From contig NC_081824.1 of the NCBI RefSeq assembly GCF_030867095.1, positions 344,776,203 through 344,840,202 of the forward strand: a DNA stretch of 64,000 bases. Reading direction: 5' to 3'. Source of the DNA: Alligator mississippiensis. Its lineage: Eukaryota > Chordata > Crocodylia > Alligatoridae. A program made the position numbers and the translations under genes. The notes beneath the pieces are model-generated. The model worked only from the letters and a program-made list of their open reading frames with translations. It was not told where the DNA came from and ran no database searches. This document shows positions 34,761 to 45,236 of this stretch, in pieces. Positions within the stretch are counted from its first letter, which is position 1, and every line of letters starts with the position of its first letter.

Positions 34761-36258
34761 GAAAGCAGGAGAGCAGGAGAGAGGGGATAGCTGCAGGCTG
34801 AATGCCTGTACTGCTCCCTCTCCTGGAAACATTTTTAACAGTGGAAATTTTTGAGACATTAACACCTGCTCATACCCACAGTTTTAACAATAGTATTTTC
34901 CCCTTAACCTTGGGCCCATTACTGCTCTCATTCTGTAGGAACAGGATTTGACCATGTAGGTTTTTGAGGTAATGGGCTGTTATTTATTAATTTATTCTCA
35001 GCATTGCTTTTTTTGGCATTTAACCTTGATTTTGTTTTTTATATACTCTCAACTTAATACCTAACCTTCTGGTGGCTACCTGTTCATGTTATATTTTGAT
35101 TGGCCTCAGAGAGTGCCCCAAAAGCAGCTTGTATCCCTTTGGAAAATGGAAATCTCAAGATGGAAGACAAGGAACCCAGATTATCTCTGCAACACTTTAA
35201 CTTGGTTTAAGTTAGCTTTTTTACATTTTCTTTCCAGATGATTAGATATAAGTGTATAAAATCAAAACATATCCTATATTCCTTAGTTCTGAAAGGAGTG
35301 AAAATGTTTAGCACTAATGTTTTAATTTTACTGTCAGAAACAAAATTAATTCAGTCTACTACTAAACAAGTGAAACATCACACTTATATGTGAGTACAGA
35401 GGTCACTTGATACTTGAGTATGAAAGGACTATTGAAATGCCAGCTCTGTTTTCTTTCTAAATCCAGATTCCTTTTGTGTGAAATACCTCAAAACCATTCC
35501 TCACTGGAGTGCCAACTAGTCCTTAAAATTGATCGCAGGCATCAATTAGCTTTCAAGTGTACTTTAATTTTTGTAATGGTACCAGAATAGGTATATAGTC
35601 CAATCAAAGCCTATATGAAAAAAAGTTATAGGACCAAATTAGTTACTGGCATAAGTAGGAACACTCTTTCTTACTTAAACTGCTACTATTTTAGCTGTTT
35701 TGTATAATTTTGGGTTAATCCTAATGCAAACGATACATTTAACAGAGATGTTCTAACATTAAAAATGGAACTGACAAAGGATTTCTTTCTACAAAAGCAG
35801 GGAAAGAAGTGCCCTGTACATAAAACAATCCACCCTCTTAAACCCTTGCACTGAGAAATGTATGCTGTAACGTCACAACACTAACCTTGTGGGTTATGCT
35901 GGTTGTTTTAAGGCTATGGAGCCATACACAAAAACAACAACATCAAAAAACCAAGTACTTTTCAAGGTTTCCAAGATACCAAAATATCAAACTACAACTC
36001 ATCAGCAGCCTAAACATTTCATTTTCCCTGATGCAGTTGAAATGTACTGAAATGCACTAAACATTGCTACAAGCAGAAATTTTAGATGTAAAATACACTG
36101 AATACAATAAACTAACAAATGTAAGCATTCTTATACTTATTAAACTATTAATCTTCAGACTGAATGCAACTGAAATTTCAGTAGATAATATACTTGCAAC
36201 TTTGTCAGCATAGCATTACTGCAACCAGGGATCCCTACCTGTGGCTTTAGTTTCTCCT

Positions 36259-36513
36259 GGATGTGTCTATGCGAGACGCTTAATGCACAGTAGCCTAATA
36301 ACACCTTGCAGCAGCATGCCAGGCAAGAACTGTGCTAATATGCTACTGTGCAGTAGTATTAGGCTACTGCACAGTAAGCATCACTAAAAAACTGTGCTCT
36401 GGCACTACTGCTCAGTAACTGCAATTACTGTGCATTTAGTTAGTACTTTATTAAGCAAGTACTGAACTAAATGTGCGGTACTACTGTGCATTAATGGATG
36501 TGTAGATATGTCC
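36259..36513. mobile_element. terminal-inverted-repeat element (GCACAGTAGC family)
   Basis: Left end GGATGTGTCTATGCGAGACG and right end GTGTAGATATGTCC are inverted repeats, followed inward by TTAATGCACAGTAG and its complement CTACTGTGCATTAATG. Flanks are CCT and ACT, not a clear duplication. The internal TACTGTGCAGTA motifs are shared with 55310-55776 and the end of 37601-38422. Confidence 0.6.
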
Positions 36514-36565
36514 ACTGTCTGCACACCATACTGGGCTTGGTCACATGTAACAGTAGGCCCTAGAC

Positions 36566-36755
36566 CAGTAGTCAGCAACCTTTTCAGGTTCAGGGCCAGA
36601 ATGACCCAACTCCAGTGAGAAGCCAGAGGGCGCTAGGATCTGGCCGCTGCTTCTCTTCCCAACAGCAGCTGGAGAGCTCTCCCTGCTGAATTCCCATGCT
36701 CCAAAGTCCCACATCCTAAAGTTTGTGCAAATGGCTCTGTGACTGTCAACCCCTG
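36566..36755. mobile_element. hAT-like miniature element
   Basis: Starts CAGTAGTCAGCAACC and ends TGTCAACCCCTG. Flanks CCCTAGAC and CTTTAGGC match at 5 of 8 positions. About 190 bp, non-coding, an older copy. Confidence 0.6.
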
Positions 36756-37189
36756 CTTTAGGCCATTAAACAAAATGGTTAATTTTGGTAATCAATGGTT
36801 ACTGCATTAGAATACAATAAAGACAATTTTTCAAAGATTTTCAAATACATCAATTTCAAGTCTCGACCTGCAATAAATGGCATTTTTAGCAGTGTCTGTA
36901 AACAGATGTTTCCCCAAAAAGGTGATTAAAGTAGATAGTTATTTAAATGCAAAAGAAAAAGACTTGAAAGTGGAGATGGGAGGTTAGGATTGTAAATATT
37001 TAAGCATCTGCTTCAGCAGCCTGATTTTTAGGAGTCCTATCTTTAGCAATTCACATTGCCATCAAAGGGAACTACTGAATGTCTAAAAAAAATAGGCTAC
37101 TTTTTAGGTGCCTGAACAGAGGAGCCTCACTTTTCACTCATTTGGTTTTGAAACCAACACATTCAATTACAGAACTGAATGAGAAAGCT

Positions 37190-37360
37190 CTGAGAATGAG
37201 AGAAAGCATTGTATTGTGTCAGGGTGGATGATAGTTTTATGAAGAGTTTAGACTATGGATTGTATAGGATGGTCAGTATAGGGGTAATGCTGCCTCAGGC
37301 ATGGGGCTGGACTGGATGACCTCTGGAGGTCCCTTCCAGCCCTAATTCTTTATTATTTCT
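37190..37360 (+). mobile_element. CR1 3' UTR fragment
   Basis: GGGGCTGGACTGGATGACCT followed by GGTCCCTTCCAGCCCTAATT is the hallmark 3' end of CR1 on the plus strand, preceded by a degraded GTGTCAGGGTGGATGATAG stretch. No coding region remains. Confidence 0.8.
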
Positions 37361-37600
37361 ATTCCTTAATAAAAGGTTTGATTAATTCGTGTACAGTTTA
37401 AAATGATTAATTTAAAAGAAATTAAACGTTTTTATGGAAGGAACTGTCCTCACCACAAATTTAAAATTCTCCTGGCTTTCTCCTATATTCTGAGGGTGAG
37501 CTGCTATACTTTCTCAATTTTAACCTGCCTTAGGTGATCAAGGTGAAATTCTGCTTTTTGAGTGTATTTGAGATGCTGTTTGTTATATATAAGGGACTAA

Positions 37601-38422
37601 GGGCACATCTAAATGTGCAAATAATCCAGGAGCAATTTATTCTACAGTAAAGTACCTAGACTAAACTCTCCCAGGCACACATCTATGCATGCAGAGATGC
37701 GGGGGCAGATTTGCTGCTTCTAGCAGTAGACTGCTCCTGCTCCCTGCGGCCCTGTACCAGGCCCCTGCAGCTGCCAGGGGAAGCTCTAGGCTCTTCCTGG
37801 GTGCTAGCCCAGGGGCCAGGAGACATCTGCCTCCTGGTGGGGGCTGGGACATTGCTCCCTGCCCCCAGGAGCTGCCTGCTGCCAGGGTGGGTTCTGTCAC
37901 CAGAGCTTGGGCAGGGACAATGTCCTCCTGCCCTGACATCAGGGAGCTCCCAGCTCAAGCCCCGTGATCATGGGGACAGGGCTGGGAGATCCTTATCTCC
38001 CAGCACCAGCTCCATGGTTGTGGGGCTGGCACTAGGCAAATCTCCCAGCTCTGGCCCCACAATTGCAGGGCTCAGGCTGGGAGATAAGGATCTCCCACCC
38101 TGGCCCCGTGATCATAGTGGTGCCTGGGAGCTCTCTGCTACCAGGGCAGGGGGACGTTGTCCCCATCTGGGCTCCGGTGGTGGAGCCTGCCCTAGCAGCA
38201 GGCAGCAACCAGAGGGAAGGAGCAATCTACTGCCCCCTGCTGCCCTGCTGACCGGCACACATTTGCTCCTGATCAGGTGTCTACATGTGTGCTACTGTAC
38301 AGTAAATAATCTTGAGTAAATTTGCTACTTGCATTTGCAGGTAGCAAATTTACTCATGATTAGAGCAAATTACTGTGCAGTAAGCTCTAATCTCAAGTAA
38401 AGTGTCTTGTGTAGATGCGCCC
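37601..38422. mobile_element. Harbinger-like element with TAA duplication
   Basis: Starts GGGCACATCTAAATGTGC and ends GTGTAGATGCGCCC, with TAA on both sides (37598-37600, 38423-38425). 822 bp. The right part has AGTAAATAATCTTGAGTAAA opposite GCTCTAATCTCAAGTAAA, an internal inverted pattern. The core is GC-rich with 'CTCCCAGCxCxxGCCCC' repeats. No transposase. Confidence 0.7.
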
Positions 38423-39028
38423 TAAATCATTTTTCATAAAACCGGGTCAATTTGTACCCTCCAAAAGGAGATAAGCTACTGAAGTCAGTGGAATTGCATA
38501 CTGATCCTGCCTGTGTTTCTTGTTCCTTCTGCTGAGGTAGAGATGATGGGATATACTCAACATTTCAGTTTACCTTTCAGATCTCATACTAAGGCTGGAA
38601 AGCCAAAGTAATCCAGCTCAAGAAGTTGGTATCCACATGAGTAACATGAATCTAGGATTGTTTCTCCTTCAGATCTTGCACCTTCACCAGTTGCAAGAAC
38701 CAGTGTCTAAGGGTCCCTTAACTTCCACGGGCTTTGGACTAGACATACAGGACTAAAGTTAGGGACATAAACATGGAAGTAACCAATATTCAAGGACAAT
38801 CCTGAAAGTTTTGGCTTAAATGAATTGTCAAGAAAAGCAGTTTATGACAAAATTATGATAGGAACCCAAGAATTCCTGGGCCCTGTTTCTATGCCTAGAC
38901 CATGCCTCTGAATATGTCTTCATTCTAATTAAAGGTATTACAAAGCTTCACAAGACGGAAAGATAAACACTATCAGACATTCATTTGTGTTCACTGAATA
39001 CTGTCTTAGATAGCCAGGTTGCTAGTAC

Positions 39029-39198
39029 CTGCAGAAATCTCCGTCTGCCTCTGGCAGGGTCAGTGAAGCCACTGGATTCTTCATTAGGTCTGCCACAGAG
39101 TTGTCCTTTGGAGTCACATAAAAGAAAGGGATTCCAGTGCTGTTATTTATGGGCCCATCACTGACAGGTAAATAATTCCCAAATGGCATCCCTTGGAT
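39029..39198 (-). CDS. CREG2: CREG2 coding exon 2
   Basis: A 170-nt exon encoding residues 153-208 and two bases of Arg209, IQGMPFGNYLPVSDG, then INNSTGIPFFYVTP and LMKNPVASLTLPEADGDFC. It is nearly identical in layout to human IQGLPFGNCLPVSDG. Overlapping sequons NNS and NST (residues 170-173) suit a secreted glycoprotein. The acceptor is TGTTTCCAG and the donor GTACTA. Long intron 2 follows. The junction with exon 1 is phase 0 and with exon 3 phase 2. Confidence 0.95.
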
Positions 39199-39342
39199 CT
39201 GGAAACACAAACATTCAATTCTGTAAAGTTTTGCATATAAATGTTGTACAAAACTGGAGGCTTCCCCAACATCAGCAGCAGAAATGGAAATACAGCCTAG
39301 ATGTTCTGGATCCCAGTTGCCATTGTCACCACTAGACCAAGT

Positions 39343-39828
39343 GGGCATGTCTACATGTACTATTAATTTGACTGATTAAACCTGGTGTGGTTTGCATCAG
39401 AGTTTATTGCTCCTGGGCACTGTGTGTACATGTGTGCCAAGGACTGCAGCATGTTGAGCCGGGTTGGAGCAGCCCTAGCTGACAGGGAGCCCAAGGGGTC
39501 AGCCTGCCAGCCTAGGGCTTCTCTGACCCAGCTCAACATACTGTGGAGGGGCTGGCTGGGGCATGAGGATGCTTCAGTGCAGGGCTAGCTGGCAGATAGC
39601 CCCCTCACTGAAGTACCCTTGTGCCCCAGCCAGTCCCATCGGTATCTACATGTGCGTTGGGGCAGAGTAAATAATGCTGCCACAGGACAGTACTTGTCTT
39701 ACAAGTACTGTTCTATGGTGGTGTTTATTAGTTTACTGTGGCCTAATAAATCCTCATGTGTACAAACTGAGACTTTACTACAAAGCTAATTAGGCAACTT
39801 TTCAGTAAATGTCTTGTATAAATGCACT
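39343..39828. mobile_element. Harbinger-like 490-bp family, copy 2
   Basis: Starts GGGCATGTCTACATGTAC and ends GTATAAATGCACT. Inside are 'GAGTTTATTGCTCCTGG', GTTGAGCCGGGTTGGAGCAG and 'CAGTAAATGTCTTGTATAA'. It matches the copies at 31629, 43864 and 47689 in length and order. Flanking duplication not resolved. Confidence 0.7.
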
Positions 39829-39860
39829 CGTTACCTTCTAAACTAAACTGATTTTTCATC

Positions 39861-40100
39861 AGGGATCCTGGTTTTCTCTGATAAAAAAAAGAATCTTCAC
39901 TGTTTGAATTTTAAAAAGTAACCCAAACTCCACATTTTTTCATGATTAAAATTAAACACCACTAATATATATATCATGAAATATATTAATATATATATAT
40001 ATTATATATCATGAAAAAATGTGGAGTTTGGGTTACTTTTTTAAATTTGCAAATTGGAGATTTGTTTTGGTATTTTTTATCAGAGAAAACCAGGATCCCT
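39861..40100. mobile_element. foldback MITE with an AT microsatellite at its tip
   Basis: Same arms as 11105-11335: AGGGATCCTGGTTTTC at the left, GAAAACCAGGATCCCT at the right, ACCCAAACTCCACA and TGTGGAGTTTGGGT inside. The loop at about 39965-40012 is an (AT)n run instead of (GATA)n. 240 bp. Confidence 0.8.
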
Positions 40101-42356
40101 GCTTATCATACTGCTATGACAACACATTCTCACATATGCTCTCAAAATGTCTTCAAACAGCACAGGAGAAAATAAATTAAAACACATATATATGAATTAA
40201 AAAACCCCATGAACACATCTATACCAAACCACATGTCTATCATTTCATAATCTCAGAGAATTTCTATTTTAATTCAGACTTTTAGTTGGCTTTTTTCACT
40301 ATTTCCCCCCCTATCTATATTGAGCTTTTAATCTGGAAGGTGCCCATATCTGCCTAAATTAAAATAGAAACCATTTTACCTAGAACCGTATTTAAAGTTT
40401 TTTGCCTTTAAACACAGTTCTAGATCCTGGTTAGTGGTCCAGTATGGATTGGCTTACAGGCTCTACTGACATCACTTGTTGTTAAATCCTATTGACAGTA
40501 ATGGAAACAGGAGCAGATCAGTAAGATGTGTTTTCAAAAATTCACTGTTTCAGTTGTGGATTTAAATAATAAAGTGAAAAAAATTAGTTAATTTAGTGAA
40601 ACTGGTACGTTCTGGTAACAAAACCTAGCTAAGTTGTATCATCATCCAGAAAAAAGTCTGGATGATAATATTACCTGGATCACACATTTTTCATAATGTT
40701 CATATACTTGTATTGTTATAATGTTTATATGCAGCCTCTTCTGCAAATGGTAAGCGGATTTTTTATGCAGCCACATAACTTGGACATTAAAAATATTTGT
40801 ATATTTATTAAGATGTATAAATTTAAAAATAGCAGCTATCAACAGTTTAGCACTAGAAGTTTCAAATTGTTTTGAAAATCTGTTTTTTTCATACCTGGTT
40901 AACTTTATAGTTCACATCCAGAAAGGAAGAGTGAGCACATGAAGTATAATTCATACAAAATAATCACACCTCTTAATTACAAATTTTATTATAAATCATT
41001 TTTTTTACTTATGTATTGTAATTACAGAAAGCTAACCACATTCACTGAATTAATGCTGCATTTCCATCAGAAGCTTTTGGTGAGACTATAAATCGTAAGA
41101 GTTAAGATATGGGTCAATAGTATCTCTGAAGCCTTGAGATGGAATTACAAACGTGTAGTGTACAAATGAGAATATTTTATTAATGATATCTTTTTAGATT
41201 TGACACTTTGCAGTTCAGAGTAACACAAACAGCCAGACAGCAATTGTTTGAACAGTGTTTTTAGGAGGTTTGACTAGCTTCTAACTTTTACTTTACGTTT
41301 TTTAAATATAATTTTAAACTTAGTAATTTGTGAACAGTTTAAAGGAACAGTGAATTTAAAATAGTCTTTCCTGTTTGCAAATATTAGTGATAACTGGGTC
41401 CAGCTCAAAGCTGCCTTCTTTTTTATTTATTTGTTTATTTATTTTCAATCAAAAGGCAGTTTTTTAAATCTGGAAAAATTAATAGCCCAGTATCAGTACT
41501 GCCAAATCTGTTTTGTACCACATTGCTGACACAAAAGTGGTCCTGAGGCTGGCAGAGCTAATTATGGTAAGATGACCCTGGGATAGATAGATCTTTTGGT
41601 AGCACAGAGCTAGTGTAGCTGCTCCCAGCCCATCTCCCTCACCCTGCAACTGATACAGAGAATATAGATCACGCAAAGGGGACATAGCTAGTATACCCTT
41701 TTATTCTGTTGATCCCTTGAGGCCATCAAAGTCAGCATACCTTAGAGCAGGCTGCTCTGAATTAATACTGGGGAGGGGGACCAGTTCAGTACACAGTCAG
41801 CCAAAGGTTGAAGGAATGCAAAGGCCTCTCTCCAAAAACTAAAATGTAATCGGTTTGGTTGCAGCAGTGGATCTAGCCCAATGCTTTTTCTCTTCTTTTT
41901 CTGCACCTCATTAGGGTGGCCTTTAGCATCTCTTCCACTGAACTCTTAAGCATGATTTCCCATCCTACCCTAACTAGCAGAGAAGCAAAACTGTAAATGT
42001 TGCTACGTATGTGCCTGCACTGTACTTTTACTGGCTGTTTGAATAACATTACTGACAGCTTTTATTATTTACCCTGCATATTTTGTGGCTGACATCAGGG
42101 GATGATTATGAAATAATAAAATATTGTTTTCTGTAACAGTGCTGGGCTGTTATTATGCAAATTTTCATTATAATAAACTGTAATGTTAGCAAATAATTTG
42201 TAATTTATATCTAGAAAGCTTTTCCAAAACAGAGTGATTATTTACTGCCTTTTTCAGAACACTAAAACACAAGCAATAAATCTGCAAGCCCCTTCTGGCT
42301 GTTCAGCTCAGCATTAAAAGAGAATTCTCTATTGCTAGCATAAGATGTCACGGTAC

Positions 42357-42812
42357 CTTTTCCTGCGTGGACTGAGTAGCCAAGAAGCCCCAGCTGTTAT
42401 AATGGCTCAGGAAACGGGCAGTTCTGATCGCTTGCTCCAGAGGAGCAATGCTGTCGTCTGTCCCTTTGACACTCTCTCTTCTGTAGGAAAACATCCTAGA
42501 AGGAGAGGATACCTGCTTGGATCTTCCAGCCACTGGCCTGGACCTCATTTGCCCATCTTCTTTGTAAACAGAGGCCGGGTAGCTCTGCTTCCAGATGCTA
42601 GTCGTGTCTTCCAGGAGTGCAGGGAGAGCTTCCTCGTTGGAGGAGCTGTCCAGTTCTTCCTCCACCTCATTGGTAACAGACCAGGAGACAGAGTTGACTA
42701 TCACATATCCCCAAGCAGGAGAAAGCATCATGCTACACCAAAGCAACCAGGAGAGCCAGGTTACAGACACAGTCCTTTTCCTCAGCTGTATTTGATAGCA
42801 GCGCACAGACAT
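42357..42812 (-). CDS. CREG2: CREG2 coding exon 1 (signal peptide and acidic region)
   Basis: CREG2 is a secreted glycoprotein, a brain-enriched paralogue of CREG1. The exon encodes residues 1-152: MSVRCYQIQL, a hydrophobic signal segment (about residues 18-35, ending in SPAWG), then YVIVNSVSWSVTNEVEEELD, ALLEDTTSIWKQSYPAS and MFSYRRE, all matching recalled human blocks. I chose the ATG at 42810-42812 because human CREG2 also begins MSVR. An in-frame ATG at 42843-42845 would add 11 residues (MWLLAGSVCYK) and cannot be excluded. The donor GTACCG is a weak match. The coding total over four exons is 295 aa. Confidence 0.95.
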
Positions 42813-43249
42813 TTTGTAACAAACACTCCCAGCTAAGAGCCACACTGAACCTTGCCTAGCCTGAACCTTTGGAATGAGAGCAGCACCCTCCTGTGGTGAA
42901 CGCTGGCACAGAGCTGAAATATACTTGCTCTTATTAAAGCAATATCAGCCTGTAGCGGCGCCATGTAAACTACACAACTCTGCTGCTTGGAGCAGAGGCT
43001 GAAGTAACACAGAAGCTTAAGCAACAACTGGCAAACAAAAGAATTTGTCTAAGACCCAGCTCCGCTTGAAGGAGCGTCTTGACAGTCTACCCATCACACA
43101 AAAAAAAAAATGTAGTAGAATGTCTACAGAAACTCCAAAAAGTATGACAGCTTGAGCATGAACAGCAAAGGGATGTAACCACTTCTGTCACATTGTATAC
43201 GGCTTCCATGCTTTCTGTCCTCCCACCTCCCAATCAAGCCTTGGGCTGT

Positions 43250-43420
43250 GCCTTTGGGCTATATTGTAAACTGCTTTGTCAAATACCCACAGCAGAAGTC
43301 ATGGGCTATCTACTTGTCTGGGATAGTTAATCACTCAGGAACAATCCTGCCTTGAGAAAGGGCCTGGACTAGATGACCTCAAGAGATCCCTTCCAGTCCT
43401 ATTTTTTCTATGATCCTATT
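43250..43420 (+). mobile_element. CR1 3' UTR fragment
   Basis: GGGCCTGGACTAGATGACCT, ATCCCTTCCAGTCCTATTTT and TCTATGATCCTA are the plus-strand CR1 3' end and tail. The upstream part is degraded. Confidence 0.8.
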
Positions 43421-43863
43421 TGATAAAAATACAGATTTAAAAATCAGTTAGATCCCTGGTACAGTAGCATATATCAGAGCTCTGCACAGTTTCTTATAAT
43501 ATGGTATGTTGATGGAGTAGTCAGGGTTTTTTTATAAATAAATGTTATCTATCAAGTATGCTCTCTCTCCTTACTTTTTTCCTTTGGCAAATAGCCCTAA
43601 CTTGATCCCTTGTCATAGTAACCTGGCTGTTCTGCATTTTGATATCCATCCCAATTATTGGATTGAGAACCAAAAAAAAACCCAAAACAAAAAAAAAAAA
43701 AATTGAAGGTAAGCAAGGATTTTCAAGAACAGAAAGATGGAAAGTTAAGCTAGTTTCCCTCCCCAGTTCAGGAAATGTCTTCTAGCTTCTTGGGGTTTGC
43801 CTGCCACCTTCTCACCTTTCCTGCACTAGTGCTCCACAAAACTATTAGAAACAGTTAGTTCCC

Positions 43864-44346
43864 AGGCATGTCTACACATGCTATTAAGGACACTGAATAA
43901 ACTCCAGCACAGTTCATACCAGAGTTTATTACTCCTGAGTGTACCGTTTCTGTGTGCGCCCAGGGCAGCAGGACATTGAGCTAGGTCAGAGCTGCCCTAG
44001 GTGGCAGGGGGCCCTGGGCTTCAGCCTGCCAACCCAGGGCTGTTCTGACCCAGCTCAACATGCTATGGAGGGGCGGACTGGTGCACGAGGGTACTTTAGT
44101 GCAGATATAGCTGGCAGGCAAGCTTTACTGAAGCACCTTTGTGCCCCAGCCAGCCCCATCAGTGTCTACATGTGTGTTGTGGCATGCTAAATAATGCCCC
44201 CGTAGGATTGTACTTGTGTACGATCCTATGGCAGTATTTATTAGTTTACTGTGGCCTAAAAGGGCCGCATGTGTAGACACTGAGACTTTACTGCAGAGCT
44301 AATTAATTAGTCAGCTCCACAGCAAATGTCTTGTGTAGATGTGCCC
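43864..44346. mobile_element. Harbinger-like 490-bp family, copy 3
   Basis: Starts AGGCATGTCTACACATGC, ends CTTGTGTAGATGTGCCC, a good inverted pair. The interior order (CAGAGTTTATTACTCCTGAG, CTCAACATGCTATGGAGGGG, GTAGACACTGAGACTTTACT) equals the other copies. Confidence 0.75.
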
Positions 44347-44871
44347 AAGTATTACCCAGTTTATTTCCTTAGGCTAATGCTTTTGTGGTACAATTTTAAT
44401 GTATCAGTTTATTTCCAGGATTTTGCTAGATCATTCCTTTGGTACTGTGGTCATATAGGAAAATAAGACAATATAATGGCTGGCATACGAATGGGAAATC
44501 AATAATATATTATACATACTACTCTGGCTTGATTAATAACATTGTATGTAAGATACTGACTCCGCAGTATCTCAGCAAAAAGTGGAAAGTTCAGCAAGAA
44601 TTTTTCAAGATTCTTGACAATACCAACTCCTGCCCCTGAGATTAGAGTTGAGTTCTGTGTATACTAAATGGCATCCCTATTTCTGGGTTACATACTGTAG
44701 ATAAAAAGAAACATTTGGTTAGGTCATTAGTTTTGCCCATAGTTCCTGTCAAGTTTCTTTGCCACTGTGGTTTCAGGAAAGGCTTTCACATTACTAAAGA
44801 TAGAAACACAGAAAAGGGTAAGATGAAAAAACAACCAGACAAATACATTCCACAGTAGGATTTCTTACAGA

Positions 44872-44877
44872 TTTATT
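44872..44877 (-). terminator. RFX8: candidate RFX8 poly(A) signal
   Basis: AATAAA on the minus strand about 183 nt beyond the RFX8 stop at 45060. It is a plausible 3' end and gives a short 3' UTR. Confidence 0.45.
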
Positions 44878-45059
44878 CAAATATGCCAACCAGTTTAAAA
44901 AGATCAGAGTTAAAGACAATAACAACAAACTTTAATACAATTGCATAACTGGTAATTACAATCTCCCCTTATCCCCAAATTCCCAGGAAAATACAACATT
45001 TTTTTTCTTAACTATAAACTAAACACATCGTAAGTGCAATACACCCTTGCAAACAATTC

Positions 45060-45236
45060 TTAAAGGTCTGTCTGGTTTTCCCTTAAGCAAGTACCACTGG
45101 AGATCTGCTGTGGATCAGAGGTGCGAATAATAAATCTCTGTCCATCTTTTAGAGTAATGAGTGCATCCTTTCCAACTGGAAGATTCAGTTTAACAGAACT
45201 CTTGGTAATTTTGTCTTCCAACATAACTTGGAGGAG
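45060..45236 (-). CDS. RFX8: RFX8 terminal coding exon
   Basis: This 177-nt exon encodes the last 58 residues, LLQVMLEDKITKSSVKLNLP, DALITLKDGQRFIIRTSD and CLRENQTDL, then TAA. The human protein as recalled has LIQVLLEDETTESAVKLSLP and ALITLKDGQQFVI in the same place. The acceptor is TTTATTTTCAG, phase 0, following GNK in the preceding exon. The segment lies C-terminal to the RFX dimerisation region. It is well kept, which argues for a functional gene rather than a relic. Confidence 0.93.
   Translation of the reverse strand, partial: LLQVMLEDKITKSSVKLNLPVGKDALITLKDGQRFIIRTSDPQQISSGTCLRENQTDL

Larger units (their letters stand above)
21874..39028 (-). other. CREG2: CREG2 intron 2 (17 kb)
   Basis: A long intron between exon 2 (donor GTACTA) and exon 3. 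It carries most of the large repeats in the window, listed separately. Stretches without a recognised feature are 22500-22865, 23955-25555, 28495-31210, 33110-34080, 34770-36255, 36760-37190 and 38430-39025. None shows an exon or an RNA gene that I can support. Confidence 0.85.
39199..42356 (-). other. CREG2: CREG2 intron 1
   Basis: A 3.2-kb intron between exon 1 (donor GTACCG) and exon 2. It contains a Harbinger-like copy (39343-39828) and a foldback MITE (39861-40100). From 40101 to 42356 the AT-rich sequence shows nothing I recognise. Confidence 0.85.
42813..44871. other. CREG2 5' flank / RFX8 3' flank
   Basis: About 2 kb separates the CREG2 start codon from the nearest RFX8 poly(A) signal, so the CREG2 promoter must lie here. 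No strong CpG island or TATA box stands out. A CR1 fragment (43250-43420), A-rich runs at about 43670-43702 and a Harbinger-like copy (43864-44346) occupy much of the gap. Confidence 0.6.

Noticed and set aside
42345-42836. Plus-strand frame of 163 codons opposite CREG2 exon 1
   Set aside because: It is antisense to a well-matched coding exon and has no recognisable domain.
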